A DNA stretch of 64,000 bases from Nocardioides cavernae (GCF_016907475.1 NZ_JAFBCA010000001.1:1364001-1428000), one strand, 5' to 3'. Positions 42,954 through 51,493 are shown, counted from the stretch's first letter. Translations and numbers: made by a program. Notes: generated by a model not told the origin, from the letters alone.

Positions 42954-43035
42954 CGAACATTTGTTCGACAAGGTGCTTGAGTTGTTCGAACACGTGCTCT
43001 AACGTCGTACACACGTTCGATCGAACATCTGATCG
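42954..43035 (+). promoter_or_regulatory. Cluster of three LexA boxes before the LysM gene
   Basis: CGAACATTTGTTCG (42954-42967) is a perfect SOS box. CGAACATCTGATCG (43022-43035) has one mismatch, and CGAACACGTGCTCT (42987-43000) is a weaker half-conserved site. All lie within 171 bases upstream of the LysM gene and in no other gene, predicting strong SOS induction. Confidence 0.88.
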
Positions 43036-43124
43036 ACACCCGGTGGCCAAGGCCACTGTCGGTGGGTCCGACTAGACATTCGCTCGACAGAACACGACCG
43101 GCTGAACTTCCCCAGGAGGCCACC

Positions 43125-43475
43125 ATGAGCACCCTCAGCCTTGCCCCCGCTTTCACCGCCATCCCGCGTGCCCGCTCGACGGTCCGTCTGACCCGTCGCG
43201 GCCGCCTGGCGGTCTTCCTGACGTCGCTGTTCCTCGTCCTCGGCGTGGCGTTCATGCTCGCCGGTGGCGCGGTCGGCACCGGCGAGGCCGGCCAGCCGGC
43301 CCCCACCGAGATCGTCCAGGTCGCGCCCGGCGACACGCTGTGGGGGATCGCCAGCGAGATCGCCACCGACGGCGACGTCCGCTCCATGATGAGCGAGATC
43401 GAGCGGCTCAACGCCCTCGAGTCCGCCGGCCTCGCGGCCGGCCAGAAGCTCCGCGTCCCAGTCGTCTCCGACTGA
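43125..43475 (+). CDS. LysM-domain SOS cell-division inhibitor (ChiZ/DivS/YneA-like)
   Basis: A 116-aa protein: basic N-terminus, one membrane helix (about residues 28-50), then an extracytoplasmic LysM domain (PTEIVQVAPGDTLWGIASEI to KLRVPVVSD). Gene position beside lexA, small size and three SOS boxes match the division inhibitors ChiZ (Mycobacterium), DivS (Corynebacterium) and YneA (Bacillus), which delay septation during DNA damage. AGGAGG fixes the ATG at 43125. A perfect hairpin terminator follows. Confidence 0.9.
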   Translation: MSTLSLAPAFTAIPRARSTVRLTRRGRLAVFLTSLFLVLGVAFMLAGGAVGTGEAGQPAPTEIVQVAPGDTLWGIASEIATDGDVRSMMSEIERLNALESAGLAAGQKLRVPVVSD

Positions 43476-43530
43476 CGTGTGAGGCCTCCATCAGCCGCTT
43501 CGACCCCGGCTGGTGGAACCAAGGGGAAGA

Positions 43531-43562
43531 CCGAGGGGCGGGCCCAGTGGCCCGCCCCTCGG
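43531..43562 (+). terminator. Strong hairpin terminator after the LysM gene
   Basis: CCGAGGGGCGGGCC (43531-43544) pairs perfectly with GGCCCGCCCCTCGG (43549-43562) over a CAGT loop, then ATTTCAGATT follows. Confidence 0.85.
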
Positions 43563-43644
43563 CGCATTTCAGATTGTTGGTCGAGTAGTCCGCGAGGAAC
43601 GAGCGGACGTATCGAGACCGGGCGCCGGGGGTGGCGCTTGGGGA

Positions 43645-43697
43645 GGTGGCGGCACATTGCGCCGGTGGCGTCCGGAATGCTGTCGTCTGCCGCCACC
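43645..43697. repeat. Non-coding copy of the 53-bp family A palindrome
   Basis: GGTGGCGGCACATTGC at the left and TGCCGCCACC at the right, 53 bp overall, the same length and outer arms as the two copies inside the ABC-F gene at 9253-9368. The inner arm has drifted. The loop differs. Confidence 0.75.
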
Positions 43698-43795
43698 TTG
43701 GGGTCGGTTCTCCACAGGTTTTGCCGTCGGTCTGGTTCCGCGGTCGCCCGGATGGGTAGTTTCAGCGTGCTGACGTTGTTCTCGGGAGGCACCTC

Positions 43796-44314
43796 ATGCA
43801 CGTACGCCGCGCACTCGCGCTGACCCTCGCGGTCCCCGTCCTGCTGGCCGGGTGCTCCGACGACCCCGAGCCGAAGCCGAAGATCCCGGAGACCACCACC
43901 TCGTCGCCCACGCCGACTCCCACCGAGTCCGAGACGCCGGAGGCGGAGAGTCCGGAGGACTTCATTCGACGCTGGGTCAAGGCTGGGGACGAGATGCAGG
44001 TGACGGGGGAGACGGCTGAGTACTCGAGCCTCGTCGATGGGACATGCAAGGCCTGCGCGTCATTCGTCGACTCAGTGAAGGACGTCTACGGCAATGGAGG
44101 TTCGGTCGAGTTCGCGGGCTCCAAGGTCAACAGCATCAAGAGACGAGAGCGCAAGCCGCCTACCTTCGCGCTAACGAAGACCCTCCCGGAAACGGTCATC
44201 CGTCGAGAGAAGGGTTCAGATCCCGAGGTCCTGCCGTCAGGACGGACCACGCTTCTCGTCATCCTGAAACCCAAGCCGGATGGGTGGGCTATCTCCTACT
44301 ACGGGATCCTCTGA
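43796..44314 (+). CDS. DUF6318-like lipoprotein
   Basis: A 172-aa lipoprotein: signal peptide with lipobox LAGC (Cys about residue 20), a Pro/Thr/Ser-rich linker, then a domain with EDFIRRWVKAGDEMQVTGE, CKACASFV and GWAISYYGIL, the pattern of DUF6318 proteins abundant in Nocardioides and relatives. A CxxC pair is conserved. The fold resembles NTF2-like domains (inference). Its stop overlaps the next start by one base (TGATG). Confidence 0.8.
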   Translation: MHVRRALALTLAVPVLLAGCSDDPEPKPKIPETTTSSPTPTPTESETPEAESPEDFIRRWVKAGDEMQVTGETAEYSSLVDGTCKACASFVDSVKDVYGNGGSVEFAGSKVNSIKRRERKPPTFALTKTLPETVIRREKGSDPEVLPSGRTTLLVILKPKPDGWAISYYGIL

Positions 44315-45078
44315 TGCTTCGAGTCGTCCTTGCGGTCGCGATGGCTGTGGCCGGCGTTTTGGCGGGACCTTCCGCTGCGCAGGCCGAGGGATGCCTCGCG
44401 GTCGGGATGGACGGCGTGTCAGCAGAGTGTGTCTGGAGCTACTCGGACTACCAGAGCTCCTCCGGCTCCGGCGACGGGCACACCTGGGTGGTCTCCATCC
44501 AGTGCGACAACGGCGGCATCTGCACGGAGTACGTCGAATGCGTGGAGGGCGGGCAGGAGGGCTACGTCCACGACGTCTACATGGACGGGTCCGACGTGGG
44601 TGATGTCTGCGTGCCACAGAACGCGGTCCAGCAGGTCGACCTCGCCATGCTGATCATCCGCGAGTTCAAACGGATCGCCTGGCCGTCGTCCAAGCTGGTC
44701 GTGCAACCGCGGGGCGGGCGCACCCTGGTGAACTTCGAGACCAACTTCTACACACCCGACCACCGGTCGATCGACCAGTCCGTCACCGTCGCCGGACAGT
44801 CGGTGGTGATCCGCGCGGTCCCCGTCTCGTACACCTACTACTTCGGCGACGACGACAGCACGACGACCGCGAGCCCCGGCAGCCCGCACCCCGACCTCGA
44901 GATCACCCACGCGTACGCGCGGACCGGCGACGTCGTCGTACGGGTGGACACGACCTATTCCGGCGAGTATCGGATTGGCCAGGGAGAATGGACGTCCATC
45001 CCGGACACCCTGACCGTCGAAGGTGCCGGGCAGGACCTCGGGATCGTCGAGGCGCTCCCGCAGCTGGTCCTCGAGTAG
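44314..45078 (+). CDS. Secreted PKD-like domain protein
   Basis: A 254-aa exported protein with a signal peptide (residues 1-24, cleavage after AQA), a Cys-bearing Ser/Gly-rich region and a PKD-like beta domain near residues 150-220 (VSYTYYFGDDDST...HAYARTGDVVVRV, the 'F-G-D...H-x-Y' pattern). The start is coupled to the preceding lipoprotein by TGATG, so the two products probably act together at the cell surface. Similar pairs occur in many Nocardioidaceae; function unknown. The third codon positions are less GC-biased than in the housekeeping genes. Confidence 0.8.
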   Translation: MLRVVLAVAMAVAGVLAGPSAAQAEGCLAVGMDGVSAECVWSYSDYQSSSGSGDGHTWVVSIQCDNGGICTEYVECVEGGQEGYVHDVYMDGSDVGDVCVPQNAVQQVDLAMLIIREFKRIAWPSSKLVVQPRGGRTLVNFETNFYTPDHRSIDQSVTVAGQSVVIRAVPVSYTYYFGDDDSTTTASPGSPHPDLEITHAYARTGDVVVRVDTTYSGEYRIGQGEWTSIPDTLTVEGAGQDLGIVEALPQLVLE

Positions 45079-45091
45079 TCCAAGGCGACAA

Positions 45092-45132
45092 CGCGGAGTT
45101 CCAAGGTCACCAGGTGACTCAGAGACTCCGCG
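45092..45132. terminator. Palindromic terminator between convergent genes
   Basis: Outer CGCGGAGT/ACTCCGCG (45092-45099 with 45125-45132) and inner GTCACC/GGTGAC (45106-45111 with 45113-45118). The inner GGTCACCAGGTGAC equals the core of the palindrome at 21931-21969. Confidence 0.65.
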
Positions 45133-45133
45133 A

Positions 45134-45415
45134 TCAGCGCGCGGCGCGCTTACCGCCGACCGGACGCGGGGGAGCGTCGTCCGAGGGCGGGGGTTGGGAG
45201 ATCCCCAGCGCCCGCATCAGGCGGGCGACGAGCAGCAGCCCGACGAAGAGGCAGGCGATCGCGCCGAGGCAGGCCAGGGCCATGAAGCTCCAGGCCGATC
45301 CGCCGGAGCCGCTGCGCGCCGCCGTACCGAAGTCGATGGCCGCGTAGACGAGGTAGCCCCAGGCGACCATGCAGAGGGTGATCGCGGCGCCCAGGACGAG
45401 GGCGGCCTTGTTCAT
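45134..45415 (-). CDS. Small two-helix membrane protein
   Basis: A 93-aa protein with two membrane helices (about residues 4-27 and 42-66) and a Pro/Arg-rich cytoplasmic tail ending GGKRAAR. ATG at 45415 starts just before the first helix; longer starts would add a basic N-terminus without conserved features. No recognised domain. Convergent with the PKD-like gene and divergent from nrdR. Confidence 0.6.
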   Translation of the reverse strand: MNKAALVLGAAITLCMVAWGYLVYAAIDFGTAARSGSGGSAWSFMALACLGAIACLFVGLLLVARLMRALGISQPPPSDDAPPRPVGGKRAAR

Positions 45416-45805
45416 TTTCCGGGGCGCCGGAGCCGCCCGGCGCGACCCTGCTCTCTTCCCCGTGGACACGGAGATCATTGTGGCCGATGTGGCCTGAGTG
45501 GGGCAGTCGAACATGCCAGGAGAAGCCTGCCGACACGCCGCCCCGGAGTCCCCAAACGCCACTGACCTGCGGTTTTACCGACCCCGGCAAAAACCTCGGA
45601 GGAACTCATCCGTTCGCTTGTCAGACCTAGTGGTCGGGGCGTACGGTTACCACTACATCTAGTAGTTACACCGCTGTAGTTATCCACATCTGGTGCACAG
45701 GCCAGAGGGCGAACCCCACAGCTACAGGCTAGTTGTCCACAGGAACATCCCCAACCCACACCCTGTTGCACGGGTGTGTGGAGCGCGCCCGAGAGGAGGA
45801 CCGCC
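45416..45805. other. 390-base divergent control region upstream of nrdR
   Basis: No further gene is seen. It holds two NrdR boxes (45652-45697), DnaA-box-like sequences TTATCCACA (45680-45688) and TTGTCCACA (45733-45741), and a GAGAGGAGG ribosome site before nrdR. The part nearest the small membrane gene (45416-45600) is GC-rich without clear signals. Confidence 0.7.
45652..45697 (+). promoter_or_regulatory. Two NrdR boxes spaced 31 bp
   Basis: ACTACATCTAGTAGT (45652-45666) and CCACATCTGGTG (45684-45695) share the central ACATCTnGT. Their ATCT cores start at 45657 and 45688, exactly 31 bp apart, the three-helical-turn spacing known for NrdR box pairs. They lie before nrdR-nrdJ and predict autorepression when dATP is high. 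The second box overlaps a TTATCCACA DnaA box. Confidence 0.85.
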
Positions 45806-46282
45806 ATGCACTGTCCGAACTGCAAGAACGAGGACACCAAGGTTCTCGACTCCCGGGTCGCCGACGACGGCGGTTCGATCCGTCGGCGTCGTACGTGCGC
45901 CGCCTGCGACCGTCGCTTCACCACGGTCGAGAAGATGCAGCTCACGGTGCTCAAGCGCTCCGGCGCCACCGAGCCGTTCAACCGTGACAAGGCGATCGCC
46001 GGCGTCCGCAAGGCCTGCAAGGGCCGCCCGGTCACCGACGCCCAGCTCGCGTGCCTCGGCCAGGACGTCGAGGACGCCCTGCGTCTCAGTGGCCAAGCCG
46101 AGTTCGACGCCAACGAGGTCGGGCTCGCGATCCTGGCCCCGCTCCGCGCGCTCGACGAGGTGGCCTACCTCCGCTTCGCGAGCGTCTACCGCGCGTTCGA
46201 GTCGGCTGACGACTTCGACGCCGAGATCAAGATGCTGCGGCTCGAACGAGCCGCCATTGTTCAGCCCGTCCAGACGGGCTGA
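45806..46282 (+). CDS. nrdR: Transcriptional repressor NrdR
   Basis: NrdR is a zinc-ribbon and ATP-cone repressor of ribonucleotide reductase genes that senses dATP/ATP. The 158-aa protein has the four-Cys zinc ribbon ([17 protein letters not shown], then [11 protein letters not shown]) and an ATP-cone ([18 protein letters not shown] to EIKMLRLE). GAGAGGAGG fixes the ATG at 45806. It is followed by nrdJ after a hairpin, so it is probably the first gene of an nrdR-nrdJ unit as in Streptomyces. Confidence 0.96.
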   Translation: MHCPNCKNEDTKVLDSRVADDGGSIRRRRTCAACDRRFTTVEKMQLTVLKRSGATEPFNRDKAIAGVRKACKGRPVTDAQLACLGQDVEDALRLSGQAEFDANEVGLAILAPLRALDEVAYLRFASVYRAFESADDFDAEIKMLRLERAAIVQPVQTG

Positions 46283-46292
46283 CCCACATACG

Positions 46293-46326
46293 GCCCGGCA
46301 GACCGTGGGGAAGCGGTCTGCCGGGC
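46293..46326 (+). terminator. Hairpin between nrdR and nrdJ
   Basis: GCCCGGCAGACCG (46293-46305) pairs perfectly over 13 bp with 46314-46326. A smaller CAGCCCGTC/GACGGGCTG hairpin overlaps the nrdR stop (46262-46281). No T-run; it may tune the nrdR:nrdJ ratio rather than fully stop transcription. Confidence 0.6.
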
Positions 46327-46389
46327 TCACCAAGCACCCGCGAGACGACTCGCGACGTTGAAACCAACACCACCACCACAGGAGACGGC

Positions 46390-49257
46390 ATGACCGAGAC
46401 GGTGAGCACCCGCGCCAAGGCGAAGGGCAGGGGCCTCAAGATGGAGCGCGTCTTCAGCACCGAGGGCACCCACCCCTACGACGCCATCACGTGGGAGCGT
46501 CGCGACGTCGTCCAGCAGAACTGGAAGACCGGCGAGACCGTCTTCGAGCAGCGCGGCGTGGAGTTCCCCGACTTCTGGTCGGTCAACGCCTCCACCATCG
46601 TCACCACCAAGTACTTCCGCGGCGCGGTCGGCACCGACGTACGCGAGTGGAGCCTCAAGGAGCTCATCGACCGGGTCGTGAAGACCTACACCAAGGCCGG
46701 CATCGACCACGGCTACTTCGCCGGTGACGCCGACGCCGAGGTCTTCGAGCACGAGCTGACCTGGCTGCTGGTCAACCAGTACTTCTCCTTCAACTCCCCG
46801 GTGTGGTTCAACGTCGGCACCCCGTCGCCGCAGCAGGTCTCGGCCTGCTTCATCCTCTCGGTCGACGACTCGATGGACTCGATCCTCAACTGGTACAAGG
46901 AGGAGGGCTTCATCTTCAAGGGCGGCTCCGGTGCCGGCCTCAACCTCTCCCGCATCCGCTCCTCCAAGGAGCTCCTCTCCTCCGGCGGTACGGCGTCCGG
47001 CCCCGTCTCCTTCATGCGCGGCGCCGACGCGTCCGCGGGCACCATCAAGTCGGGCGGCGCCACGCGTCGTGCGGCCAAGATGGTCGTCCTCGACGTCGAC
47101 CACCCGGACATCGAGGAGTTCGTGATGACGAAGGCGCGCGAGGAGGACAAGATCCGCGCCCTCCGTGACGCCGGCTTCGACATGGACCTCGGCGGCGCCG
47201 ACATCACCTCCGTCCAGTACCAGAACGCCAACAACTCGGTCCGCGTCAGCGACGAGTTCATGCGTGCGGTCGAGGACGGCACCGAGTTCGGCCTGCGCTC
47301 GCGCGGCACCGGCGAGGTCATCGAGACCGTCGACGCCCGCGACCTGTTCCGCAAGATCAGCACGGCCGCGTGGGAGTGCGCCGACCCGGGCCTGCAGTAC
47401 GACGACACGATCAACGACTGGCACACCAACCCCGAGACCGGCCGCATCACCGCGTCCAACCCGTGCTCGGAGTACATGTCGCTCGACAACTCCTCGTGCA
47501 ACCTGGCGTCGCTCAACCTGCTGAAGTTCCTCAAGGACGACGACACCTTCGACGCCGCGCTCTTCGCGAAGGCCGTCGAGTTCATCATCACCGCGATGGA
47601 CATCTCGATCTGCTTCGCCGACTTCCCGACCGAGGCGATCGGCAAGACCACCGTCGACTACCGCCAGCTCGGCATCGGCTACGCCAACCTCGGCGCGCTG
47701 CTGATGGCGATGGGCCTGGGCTACGACTCCGAGGGTGGCCGCTCGATGGCTGCCGCGATCACGTCGCTCATGACCGGTACGTCGTACAAGCGCAGCGCCG
47801 AGCTCGCCGGGATCGTCGGCCCCTACGCCGGCTACGCCCGCAACGCCGACGCCCACAAGCGCGTGATGCGCAAGCACCAGGCGGCCAACGACGTCGTCCG
47901 CGTGCTGCACACCGAGGACGGCCGAGTGCACAAGCTGGCCACCAAGGCGTGGGCCGACGTGATCAAGACCGGCGAGAAGAACGGCTTCCGCAACGCGCAG
48001 GCCTCGGTCCTCGCGCCCACCGGCACCATCGGCTTCATGATGGACTGCGACACCACCGGCATCGAGCCCGACTTCTCGCTGGTGAAGTTCAAGAAGCTCG
48101 TCGGCGGCGGTTCGATGCAGATCGTCAACCAGACGATCCCGCGGGCGCTGAAGAAGATGGGCTACCAGCCCGAGCAGATCGAGGCGATCGTCGCCTACAT
48201 CGCCGAGCACGGCCACGTGGTCGACGCCCCGGGCCTGAAGACCGAGCACTACGAGATCTTCGACACCGCGATGGGCGCCCGCTCGCTCAAGCCGATGGGC
48301 CACGTGCGGATGATGGCGGCCGCGCAGCCGTTCCTCTCCGGCGCGATCTCGAAGACGGTCAACCTGCCCGAGGACGCCACGGTCGAGGAGATCGAGGACG
48401 TCTACCTGCAGTCCTGGAAGCTCGGCCTCAAGGCGACCGCGGTCTACCGCGACAACTGCAAGGTCGGCCAGCCGCTGTCCGACGGTGGTGGCAAGGCCAA
48501 GAAGGACGAGGCCGACAAGGCTGCCGCCTCGGCTGCGGTCGAGACCAAGGTCGTCGAGAAGGTCGTCTACGCCCCGGTCCGCAAGCGCCTGCCGAAGTCG
48601 CGCGTCTCCCGCACGACGTCGTTCACCGTCGGCGGTGCCGAGGGCTACATGACCTCCGGCGCCCACGACGACGGCCAGCTCGGCGAGGTCTTCCTCAAGC
48701 TCGGCAAGCAGGGCTCGACCCTGGCCGGCGTGATGGACGCCTTCTCGATCGCGGTGTCGATCGGCCTGCAGTACGGCGTCCCGCTGGAGACCTACGTCTC
48801 GAAGTTCACCAACCTGCGCTTCGAGCCCGCCGGCCTCACCGACGACCCCGACGTGCGGATGTCGCAGTCGATCATGGACTACATCTTCCGCCGCCTGGCG
48901 CTGGACTACCTGACCTTCGAGGACCGCTCGATGCTCGGCATCTACTCCGCCGAGGAGCGCCAGCGCCACCTCGAGACCGGCTCCTACGAGCCGCTCGTGG
49001 AGGAGACCGGCTCGGCCGCCGAGCTCGTCGAGGCCGAGGTCGTCTCAACGCGTGCTGCTCCGGCTGCTGCCCAGGACGTCGTCGAGGCCACAGCCAAGCC
49101 GGCGCCCGCCGAGGCCAAGACCACGGCCGAGCTCTTCGAGAAGCTCACCGGCACCGCCGTCGACTCCCCGCTCTGCATGACCTGCGGCACGAAGATGCGG
49201 CCCGCTGGGTCCTGCTACGTGTGTGAGGGCTGCGGAAGCACCAGCGGCTGCAGTTGA
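46390..49257 (+). CDS. nrdJ: Vitamin B12-dependent (class II) ribonucleotide reductase
   Basis: NrdJ reduces ribonucleotides to deoxyribonucleotides with adenosylcobalamin, giving DNA precursors without oxygen dependence. The 955-aa protein starts with an actinobacterial N-terminal extension, then the RNR barrel with FNSPVWFNVGTPSPQQVSACF (first active-site Cys of the redox pair), NPCSEYMSLDNSSCNLASLNL, and APTGTIGFMMDCDTTGIEPD, and ends in a Cys-rich tail (CMTCGTKMRPAG...CEGCGSTSGC) that regenerates the active site. CAGGAG precedes the ATG at 46390. Coding is strongly GC3-biased, in contrast to the island that follows. Confidence 0.96.
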   Translation: MTETVSTRAKAKGRGLKMERVFSTEGTHPYDAITWERRDVVQQNWKTGETVFEQRGVEFPDFWSVNASTIVTTKYFRGAVGTDVREWSLKELIDRVVKTYTKAGIDHGYFAGDADAEVFEHELTWLLVNQYFSFNSPVWFNVGTPSPQQVSACFILSVDDSMDSILNWYKEEGFIFKGGSGAGLNLSRIRSSKELLSSGGTASGPVSFMRGADASAGTIKSGGATRRAAKMVVLDVDHPDIEEFVMTKAREEDKIRALRDAGFDMDLGGADITSVQYQNANNSVRVSDEFMRAVEDGTEFGLRSRGTGEVIETVDARDLFRKISTAAWECADPGLQYDDTINDWHTNPETGRITASNPCSEYMSLDNSSCNLASLNLLKFLKDDDTFDAALFAKAVEFIITAMDISICFADFPTEAIGKTTVDYRQLGIGYANLGALLMAMGLGYDSEGGRSMAAAITSLMTGTSYKRSAELAGIVGPYAGYARNADAHKRVMRKHQAANDVVRVLHTEDGRVHKLATKAWADVIKTGEKNGFRNAQASVLAPTGTIGFMMDCDTTGIEPDFSLVKFKKLVGGGSMQIVNQTIPRALKKMGYQPEQIEAIVAYIAEHGHVVDAPGLKTEHYEIFDTAMGARSLKPMGHVRMMAAAQPFLSGAISKTVNLPEDATVEEIEDVYLQSWKLGLKATAVYRDNCKVGQPLSDGGGKAKKDEADKAAASAAVETKVVEKVVYAPVRKRLPKSRVSRTTSFTVGGAEGYMTSGAHDDGQLGEVFLKLGKQGSTLAGVMDAFSIAVSIGLQYGVPLETYVSKFTNLRFEPAGLTDDPDVRMSQSIMDYIFRRLALDYLTFEDRSMLGIYSAEERQRHLETGSYEPLVEETGSAAELVEAEVVSTRAAPAAAQDVVEATAKPAPAEAKTTAELFEKLTGTAVDSPLCMTCGTKMRPAGSCYVCEGCGSTSGCS

Positions 49258-49270
49258 TGAGCTAAACGGA

Positions 49271-49306
49271 GTGTGGCGCCGTCCGGGGATCCTGTCGGCG
49301 CCACAC
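49271..49306 (+). terminator. Terminator of nrdJ at the island boundary
   Basis: GTGTGGCGCC (49271-49280) pairs with GGCGCCACAC (49297-49306). It sits 13 bases after nrdJ and 73 bases before sspA; codon use changes right after it, so this marks the left edge of the island. Confidence 0.8.
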
Positions 49307-49378
49307 GCCTGTTCGAAAGGCTGTGGATGTTCGCCAAAACGCGACTCCCGGCGCCTACGGTTGTGAGTGGAGGTTGAA

Positions 49379-50518
49379 GTGTCTGAGTTGGTCTATCTCG
49401 ACTACAACGCTACGACGCCGCTCGCGCCCGAAGTCCTCGAGCTCATGATCCCCTGGATGATCGAGAAGCCATGGAATGCCGCGTCCGCGCACGTGGGAGG
49501 GCGTATTGCGCTGGGAGCTGTTGAGACGGCTCGCGGAGAGGTGGCCGACCTGATCGGCGCACGACCGAAAGAGATCGTCTTTACCTCCGGCTCCACGGAA
49601 GCGAACAACCTCGCGATCCGAGGAAGCCTGGATACCGCGACGGACCGACGTCGAGTGCTGGTGGCAGCTACTGAACACAAGGCTGTGCTTGAGACGGCAG
49701 AGGCCCTCACCGCGTCTGGCGTAAAGGTAGAGATGCTCCCGGTTCATCGTGACGGTCTGGTGGACCTGGAGTACCTATCGACCGCACTCGGGGGCGACGT
49801 TGCGCTGGTGTCGGTCATGCTGGCCAATAACGAGACAGGCGTAATCCAGCCGATCGATCAGATCGCTCGGTTGGCGCATCACTCCGGCGCGCTGGTGCAC
49901 TCTGACGCTACTCAAGCGCCCGGGCGTATGCAGATCGATGTGCAGGAGCTCGGCCTGGATCTGGCGTCCTTCTCCGCGCACAAGTTCTACGGTCCGAAGG
50001 GTGTGGGGGCGCTTTACGTGAGGCGCGGCGTGAGCCTGAGTCCACAGCAGCTGGGCGGCGGTCACGAGGCTGGATTGCGAAGTGGGACGACGAACGTTCC
50101 CGGGGTCGTCGGGATGGGGGCGGCATCGACTCTGGCCCAACAGAACCTGGCCAAGAGTGTGGAGCAAAGCCAGCGGCTCATCGATCTGCTCATCGGTTGC
50201 ATCAATGAGAAGCTCCCCGGAGCGGAAGTTGTGACGGGGACCGCGAAGCGGCTTCCAAACACCGTCAATCTGCGCTTCCCGGGCGCTGACGGCGAGGCAG
50301 TCATGGTGAACGCACCTAACGTCTTGATGTCGACAGGATCCGCTTGTACGTCCCGCGTGCCCGACGCGTCTCATGTCCTCCAGGCGATGGGACGTAGCCA
50401 GGAGGAGGCGTACGAGTGCCTCCGCTTCAGTGTTGGGCGAGAGACCACCGCTGAGGAGATGTCGGTGGCAGCTGATTGTGTTGCGTCTGCCGTCGAGAGG
50501 GTTAGAGAACTGTCGTGA
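49379..50518 (+). CDS. sspA: Cysteine desulfurase of the phosphorothioation module
   Basis: A 379-aa PLP enzyme of the IscS/NifS/DndA family: VYLDYNATTPLAPEVLELM start, VFTSGSTEANNLAIRG, PLP Lys202 in SAHKFYGPKG, catalytic Cys323 in GSACTSR. In SspABCD and Dnd systems this enzyme takes sulfur from cysteine and passes it to the PP-loop protein (SspD/DndC). The GTG at 49379 follows GGAGG at the proper distance; a GTG twelve bases upstream overlaps that site. sspB follows within 12 bases. Codon third positions are mixed, unlike the neighbouring nrdJ. Confidence 0.92.
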   Translation: MSELVYLDYNATTPLAPEVLELMIPWMIEKPWNAASAHVGGRIALGAVETARGEVADLIGARPKEIVFTSGSTEANNLAIRGSLDTATDRRRVLVAATEHKAVLETAEALTASGVKVEMLPVHRDGLVDLEYLSTALGGDVALVSVMLANNETGVIQPIDQIARLAHHSGALVHSDATQAPGRMQIDVQELGLDLASFSAHKFYGPKGVGALYVRRGVSLSPQQLGGGHEAGLRSGTTNVPGVVGMGAASTLAQQNLAKSVEQSQRLIDLLIGCINEKLPGAEVVTGTAKRLPNTVNLRFPGADGEAVMVNAPNVLMSTGSACTSRVPDASHVLQAMGRSQEEAYECLRFSVGRETTAEEMSVAADCVASAVERVRELS

Positions 50519-50530
50519 GAAGGAGTGCCT

Positions 50531-51493
50531 GTGAGGCTTGACGAGTCGTGCGAGCCAGTGTTCGCCCGCCACGAGACCTTCCATCCGCGCTATGGCTGGG
50601 TGAAGAAGGGATTCGATGCGTCGAGCGACCCGAACATCTTCACCAAGGACGCGGCCGTCGTACGCATGGGGGTCGGAAAGAACATGGTGAAGTCCATCCG
50701 CCACTGGAGCCTCGCGTTCAAGATTCTACAGGCGTTGAGGGTGAACGGTCAGCGGACTCCGATCCTGCAGCCAACAAGCATCGGTGCGGCACTCTTCGAC
50801 GACGAAGTAGGCGCCGACCCCTACATGGAGTTGCCTGGAACGAGCTGGCTGCTTCACTGGTGGCTGCTGGCGCCCCTAAGTCAAGCCCCTGTCTGGTGGG
50901 TGACGTTCAATGAGTTCGCTGGCATCGAGTTCACTGAAGAGGAGTTGGTTGCGTTCATCTCGGATCGCCTCGAGGGCTTCGGTAAGCCGAACGCTTCCTC
51001 GTTGAAGAAGGACGTGAGCGTGCTGCTCCGTATGTACTCGTCAGGGCACGCAACACGCGCGACATTCGAGGATAAGATCGATAGTCCATTCCGAGAGCTC
51101 TCACTCATCCAGCCCAGCACTAGCAACTCCGGTGCCTACCGCTTCCTTGTGGGTCCGAAAGCCACTCTGCCGCCACTGATCTTCGCTGCGGCGGTCATCG
51201 ACTTCACGCTTCGTGCTGGCAGCGAGGATCGAATTGTCAGCATGAGTCGCGCTTTGGTTGAGCCTGGTTCGCCGGGACGTGCCTTCCGCCTGACCGATAG
51301 TGCAGCGCATGAACTGCTGGAGGAGGCAGCGGTGACGTCGAACGCCGTGCAGCTTCGAATGTCCAATGGAATGCCGCAGCTCTCGATGTCCGAGCACCCG
51401 CGTGACGTAATGCACCGCCTCCTAAGTGACCACTACGGACAGTTCGGCGCGACATTCGATGTGGGGTCGAATGCTGTGAGTGGTGTGGCATGA
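50531..51493 (+). CDS. sspB: DUF4007 protein SspB
   Basis: A 320-aa DUF4007 protein: ARHETFHPRYGWVKKGFDA, then NIFTKDAAVVRMGVGKNMVK, the typical N-terminal block, with a helical C-terminal part. In the SspABCD system SspB is the DNA nickase needed for single-strand phosphorothioate insertion. It is the second gene of four, ends in an ATGA overlap with sspC, and directly follows the cysteine desulfurase. GTG at 50531 with AAGGAG upstream is favoured over GTG at 50525, which lies in that site. Confidence 0.92.
   Translation: MRLDESCEPVFARHETFHPRYGWVKKGFDASSDPNIFTKDAAVVRMGVGKNMVKSIRHWSLAFKILQALRVNGQRTPILQPTSIGAALFDDEVGADPYMELPGTSWLLHWWLLAPLSQAPVWWVTFNEFAGIEFTEEELVAFISDRLEGFGKPNASSLKKDVSVLLRMYSSGHATRATFEDKIDSPFRELSLIQPSTSNSGAYRFLVGPKATLPPLIFAAAVIDFTLRAGSEDRIVSMSRALVEPGSPGRAFRLTDSAAHELLEEAAVTSNAVQLRMSNGMPQLSMSEHPRDVMHRLLSDHYGQFGATFDVGSNAVSGVA

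Larger units (their letters stand above)
43476..43795. other. 320-base intergenic stretch: terminator, palindrome, promoter
   Basis: Contains the LysM gene terminator (43531-43562), the family A palindrome (43645-43697) and the promoter region of the next lipoprotein gene, which has CTCGGGAGG just before its ATG. No additional gene is seen. Confidence 0.75.

Noticed and set aside
45540..45600. Possible cobalamin riboswitch before nrdR-nrdJ (GCCACTG near 45558)
   Set aside because: Only this heptamer matches; no B12 box or GGGAA/AGTCAGG elements are seen, and a B12-dependent enzyme would not be expected to be switched off by B12.
45680..45741. Replication origin suggested by DnaA boxes
   Set aside because: Only two boxes, no AT-rich region, and no dnaA/dnaN nearby; a promoter role is more likely.
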